DNA of 64,000 bases. Source: Massilia sp. CFBP 13721 (GTDB taxonomy: Bacteria > Pseudomonadota > Gammaproteobacteria > Burkholderiales > Burkholderiaceae_D). Below the pieces are notes generated by a model. The model was not told the DNA's origin. It did not search any database and saw only the letters and a program-made list of their open reading frames with translations. Positions 61,927 to 64,000 of the stretch are shown here, piece by piece. The stretch's first letter is position 1; the number at the start of each line of letters is the position of its first letter. Made by a program: the position numbers and the translations under genes. The DNA lies in contig NZ_JACYUY010000005.1 of the NCBI RefSeq assembly GCF_014842025.1, positions 1 through 64,000 on the forward strand. The letters run 5' to 3'.

Positions 61927-63266
61927 CCCTTATCGTGGGCAAACGGGTTTTTCCCGCTGCGCAGTTCGATCCGCAGCGGCGTGCCGATCAGATTGAACGT
62001 TTCGCGGAAATGCTTTTCCAGGTAACGCTTGTACGGCTCGGTAATGCCGTCGAGCGCATTGCCGTGGATGACGATGATCGGCGGGTTCTGGCCACCCTGG
62101 TGGGCGTAGCGCATTTTCGGACGGGACGTGCCCTTGCGCTTCGGTTCCTGCTTCTCGACCGCTTCCTGCAGCGCACGCGTCAGGCGCGGCGTCGACAGGT
62201 TGGCCGTCGCCGCGGCATAGGCCGTGTCGACCGAAGCCATCAATTGCTTGATGCCGGTGCCCTTCAGCGCGGAAATGAAGCGCGTTTCGGCAAAGCCAAG
62301 GAAGTCGAGCTTGCGGTCCATGGTGTTCTTGACCTCGTCGCGCTGGTCGCTGGTCAAGCCATCCCACTTGTTGACGGCGACGACCAGGGCGCGCCCCGAT
62401 TCGAGGATGAAGCCGGCGATGTGGGCATCCTGCTCGGAAATATCCTGCTGGGCATCGAGCATCAGCACGACCACGTTCGCCTCCGACACCGACTGCAGGG
62501 TTTTGACGACCGAGAACTTCTCGATCGCTTCGAACACCTTGCCGCGGCGGCGGATACCGGCCGTGTCGATCAGCGTGTATTGCTTGCCGTCGCGCTCGAA
62601 CGGGACTTCGATCGAGTCGCGCGTGGTGCCCGGCATGTCGAAGGCGATGACGCGCTGCTCGCCGACCAGGGTGTTGATCAGGGTCGACTTGCCGACGTTG
62701 GGACGGCCGACCAGGGCGATCTTGACGCCGTGGTCCTGGTTTTCCAGCTCTTCTTCCTCGTGCGGACGCGAAGCGAAGGCCTGGTCGAGCGCCTCGACCA
62801 CGAGGTCGGTCACGCCGTCGCCGTGGGCGGCGGAAATGACATACGGGTCGCCCATGCCCAGTTCATAGAACTCGGCGGTGACGGAGGTGTACTTCATGCC
62901 TTCCGACTTGTTCACCACGAGCATGACCTGGCGGCCCGACTTGCGCAGGAAGTCGGTGATGGTCTTGTCGTGCGGCGTCAAGCCCTGGCGGCCGTCGACG
63001 ATGAAGATCACGACGTCGGCTTCCGCCACCGCCTGCTTCGTCTGCAGCGCCATCTCGTGCATGATGCCTTCCTTGGCCACCGGCTCGAAACCGCCGGTGT
63101 CGATCACCAGGAACGGCCGCTCGCCGATGCGCCCTTCGCCGTAGTGGCGGTCGCGCGTCAGGCCAGGGAGGTCGGCCACCAACGCGTCGCGCGAACGGGT
63201 CAGGCGGTTGAATAGGGTCGACTTCCCGACGTTCGGGCGACCAACGAGTGCAATTACCGGCTTCAT
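61923..63266 (-). CDS. der: Ribosome biogenesis GTPase Der (EngA)
   Basis: Essential double GTPase for 50S maturation. 447 residues. GTPase domain 1: [15 protein letters not shown] (8-22), [17 protein letters not shown]; domain 2: [15 protein letters not shown] (about 186-200), [15 protein letters not shown], then the KH-like C-terminal domain with [48 protein letters not shown]. The stop codon is provided by the repeat arm GTAGGG. Follows bamB by 8 nt. Confidence 0.97.
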   Translation of the reverse strand: MKPVIALVGRPNVGKSTLFNRLTRSRDALVADLPGLTRDRHYGEGRIGERPFLVIDTGGFEPVAKEGIMHEMALQTKQAVAEADVVIFIVDGRQGLTPHDKTITDFLRKSGRQVMLVVNKSEGMKYTSVTAEFYELGMGDPYVISAAHGDGVTDLVVEALDQAFASRPHEEEELENQDHGVKIALVGRPNVGKSTLINTLVGEQRVIAFDMPGTTRDSIEVPFERDGKQYTLIDTAGIRRRGKVFEAIEKFSVVKTLQSVSEANVVVLMLDAQQDISEQDAHIAGFILESGRALVVAVNKWDGLTSDQRDEVKNTMDRKLDFLGFAETRFISALKGTGIKQLMASVDTAYAAATANLSTPRLTRALQEAVEKQEPKRKGTSRPKMRYAHQGGQNPPIIVIHGNALDGITEPYKRYLEKHFRETFNLIGTPLRIELRSGKNPFAHDKG

Positions 63267-63274
63267 GTTTTATT

Positions 63275-64000
63275 CTATTCGACCGCGATGGCGGTCACAG
63301 TTCCATTTTGTGTTTGAAAAATCAGGTTCGATCCGGCAACCAGAGGCGTGCCGCTGATGGCGCTGCCATCGGTGGCGGCGCGCGCGAGGAAACTGCCGTC
63401 CTCGCGCGAGAGGAAATGCACGTAGCCTTGATAGTCGCCGACGGCAACGGCGCGGCCGTACGAGACCGGCGTCGACAGGCCGCGGAAGGCGAGCTTGTCG
63501 TTGGTCCAGGCGCTGGCGCCGCCGTCGCGGTTGAAGGCGTTCAGGGCGCCCTTGTCGTCGGCGGCGAAGACGAAGCGCTGGTCGACCGCCACGCCGACCG
63601 TCGAGGACAGGTCGCGCGTCCAGCGCGGCGAGCCGCTGGCCACGTCGTAGCAGGCGACGCGGCCCTGGTAGGCCACGGCGCAGACGTCGGACTCGAAAAT
63701 CGTCGGCATGCCGCCGAGGTCGGTCACGCGCTCGAGTTCGGTCGCGCCGCGCGCGGTGCCGACTTCGACTTCCCAGCGCGGGGCGCCGGTGGCCATCAGG
63801 AAGGCGCCGAGCTTGCCGGCAGGCTGGGCGACGATCACGTCCTTGTCGTAGACTGCCAAGCCCGGCGCCGTGCGCAGGGTGAGTGCCGGCGCGGTGCGCT
63901 GCACGGTCCACTTCTTCTGGCCGGTGGTGGCGTCGATGCCGACGATGCGGTTGTCGATCGAGCGCGCCACGACGATGCCCTGTCCCACTGCCGGTGCGGA
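63275..64000 (-). CDS. bamB: Outer-membrane assembly lipoprotein BamB, partial
   Basis: The coding frame runs out of the window at 64000, so the N-terminal lipoprotein signal and first blades are missing. The visible 241 residues are PQQ-type beta-propeller blades: DNRIVGIDATTGQKKWTVQR, FLMATGAPRWEVEV, GRVACYDVASGSPRWTRDLSS, DDKGALNAFNRDGGASAWTNDKL, GYVHFLSREDGSFLARAATDGSAISG, each with the blade-closing W or A-x-x-G-x-x-x-W. BamB scaffolds the BAM complex at the outer membrane. bamB-der is a standard pair. Confidence 0.93.
   Translation of the reverse strand, partial: SAPAVGQGIVVARSIDNRIVGIDATTGQKKWTVQRTAPALTLRTAPGLAVYDKDVIVAQPAGKLGAFLMATGAPRWEVEVGTARGATELERVTDLGGMPTIFESDVCAVAYQGRVACYDVASGSPRWTRDLSSTVGVAVDQRFVFAADDKGALNAFNRDGGASAWTNDKLAFRGLSTPVSYGRAVAVGDYQGYVHFLSREDGSFLARAATDGSAISGTPLVAGSNLIFQTQNGTVTAIAVE

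Overview
The window looks like chromosomal DNA of a Burkholderiales betaproteobacterium, most probably family Oxalobacteraceae (Massilia or a close relative). This rests on the high GC content, the hfq-hflX-hflK-hflC / hisZ-purA order, the der-bamB pair, a complete isc operon, PEP-CTERM proteins and protein wording typical of that family. No sequence search was run. The backbone is ordinary core metabolism; I see no prophage, plasmid functions, rRNA or CRISPR array.

Layout. 1-7.1 kb: branched-chain amino-acid and phospholipid genes on the minus strand (leuA, pssA, a SIMPL-domain protein, ilvC, ilvN, ilvB). 7.7-11.4 kb: a minus-strand operon of a TauD-like dioxygenase with an SsuA/TauA-like ABC importer. 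11.6-13.9 kb: a plus-strand, translationally coupled set of ECF sigma factor, DUF3619 (anti-sigma-like topology), DUF3106 and RDD membrane protein. 14.0-22.6 kb: a long minus-strand run, iscR-iscS-iscU-iscA-hscB-hscA-fdx-iscX followed by a methyltransferase, threonine aldolase and a pseudouridine synthase with overlapping ends; a good IscR-type site lies upstream of iscR. 22.8-30.4 kb: a UNG-fold protein lacking the catalytic Asp, a CBS protein, maiA plus an FAH-family hydrolase with a divergent LysR, a ChaC-like cyclotransferase fused to a second small domain, a 51-residue protein, an SOS-box-controlled PA0069-type radical SAM gene and a DTW protein. 30.6-34.4 kb: two secreted alpha/beta hydrolases and a PLP dehydratase. 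34.3-40.9 kb: a signalling cluster of a bacteriophytochrome kinase, a single-domain response regulator and two flanking hybrid kinases. 41-47.1 kb: the most rearranged part, with an HNH protein, two PEP-CTERM proteins, three intact tRNA-Asn(GTT) genes and one broken copy, an IS607-type element with decayed tnpA and intact tnpB, and purT. 47.1-54.5 kb: aromatic aminotransferase, uvrB, a solitary RES-domain protein, FKBP, a hybrid kinase and MarC. 54.6-64 kb: a phosphoribosyltransferase, purA, hisZ, hflC, hflK, hflX, hfq, der and the start-truncated bamB.

The most unusual window-wide signal is a family of about 25 short intergenic palindromic repeats. Each has constant arms (GTAGGGTGG on one side, CCACGCG on the other) around a palindromic tip that differs from copy to copy. 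Many occur as inverted pairs. Three enclose a conserved core of about 56 bp, two supply the stop codon of the adjacent gene (hscB, der), and one has replaced the 5' half of a tRNA-Asn copy.
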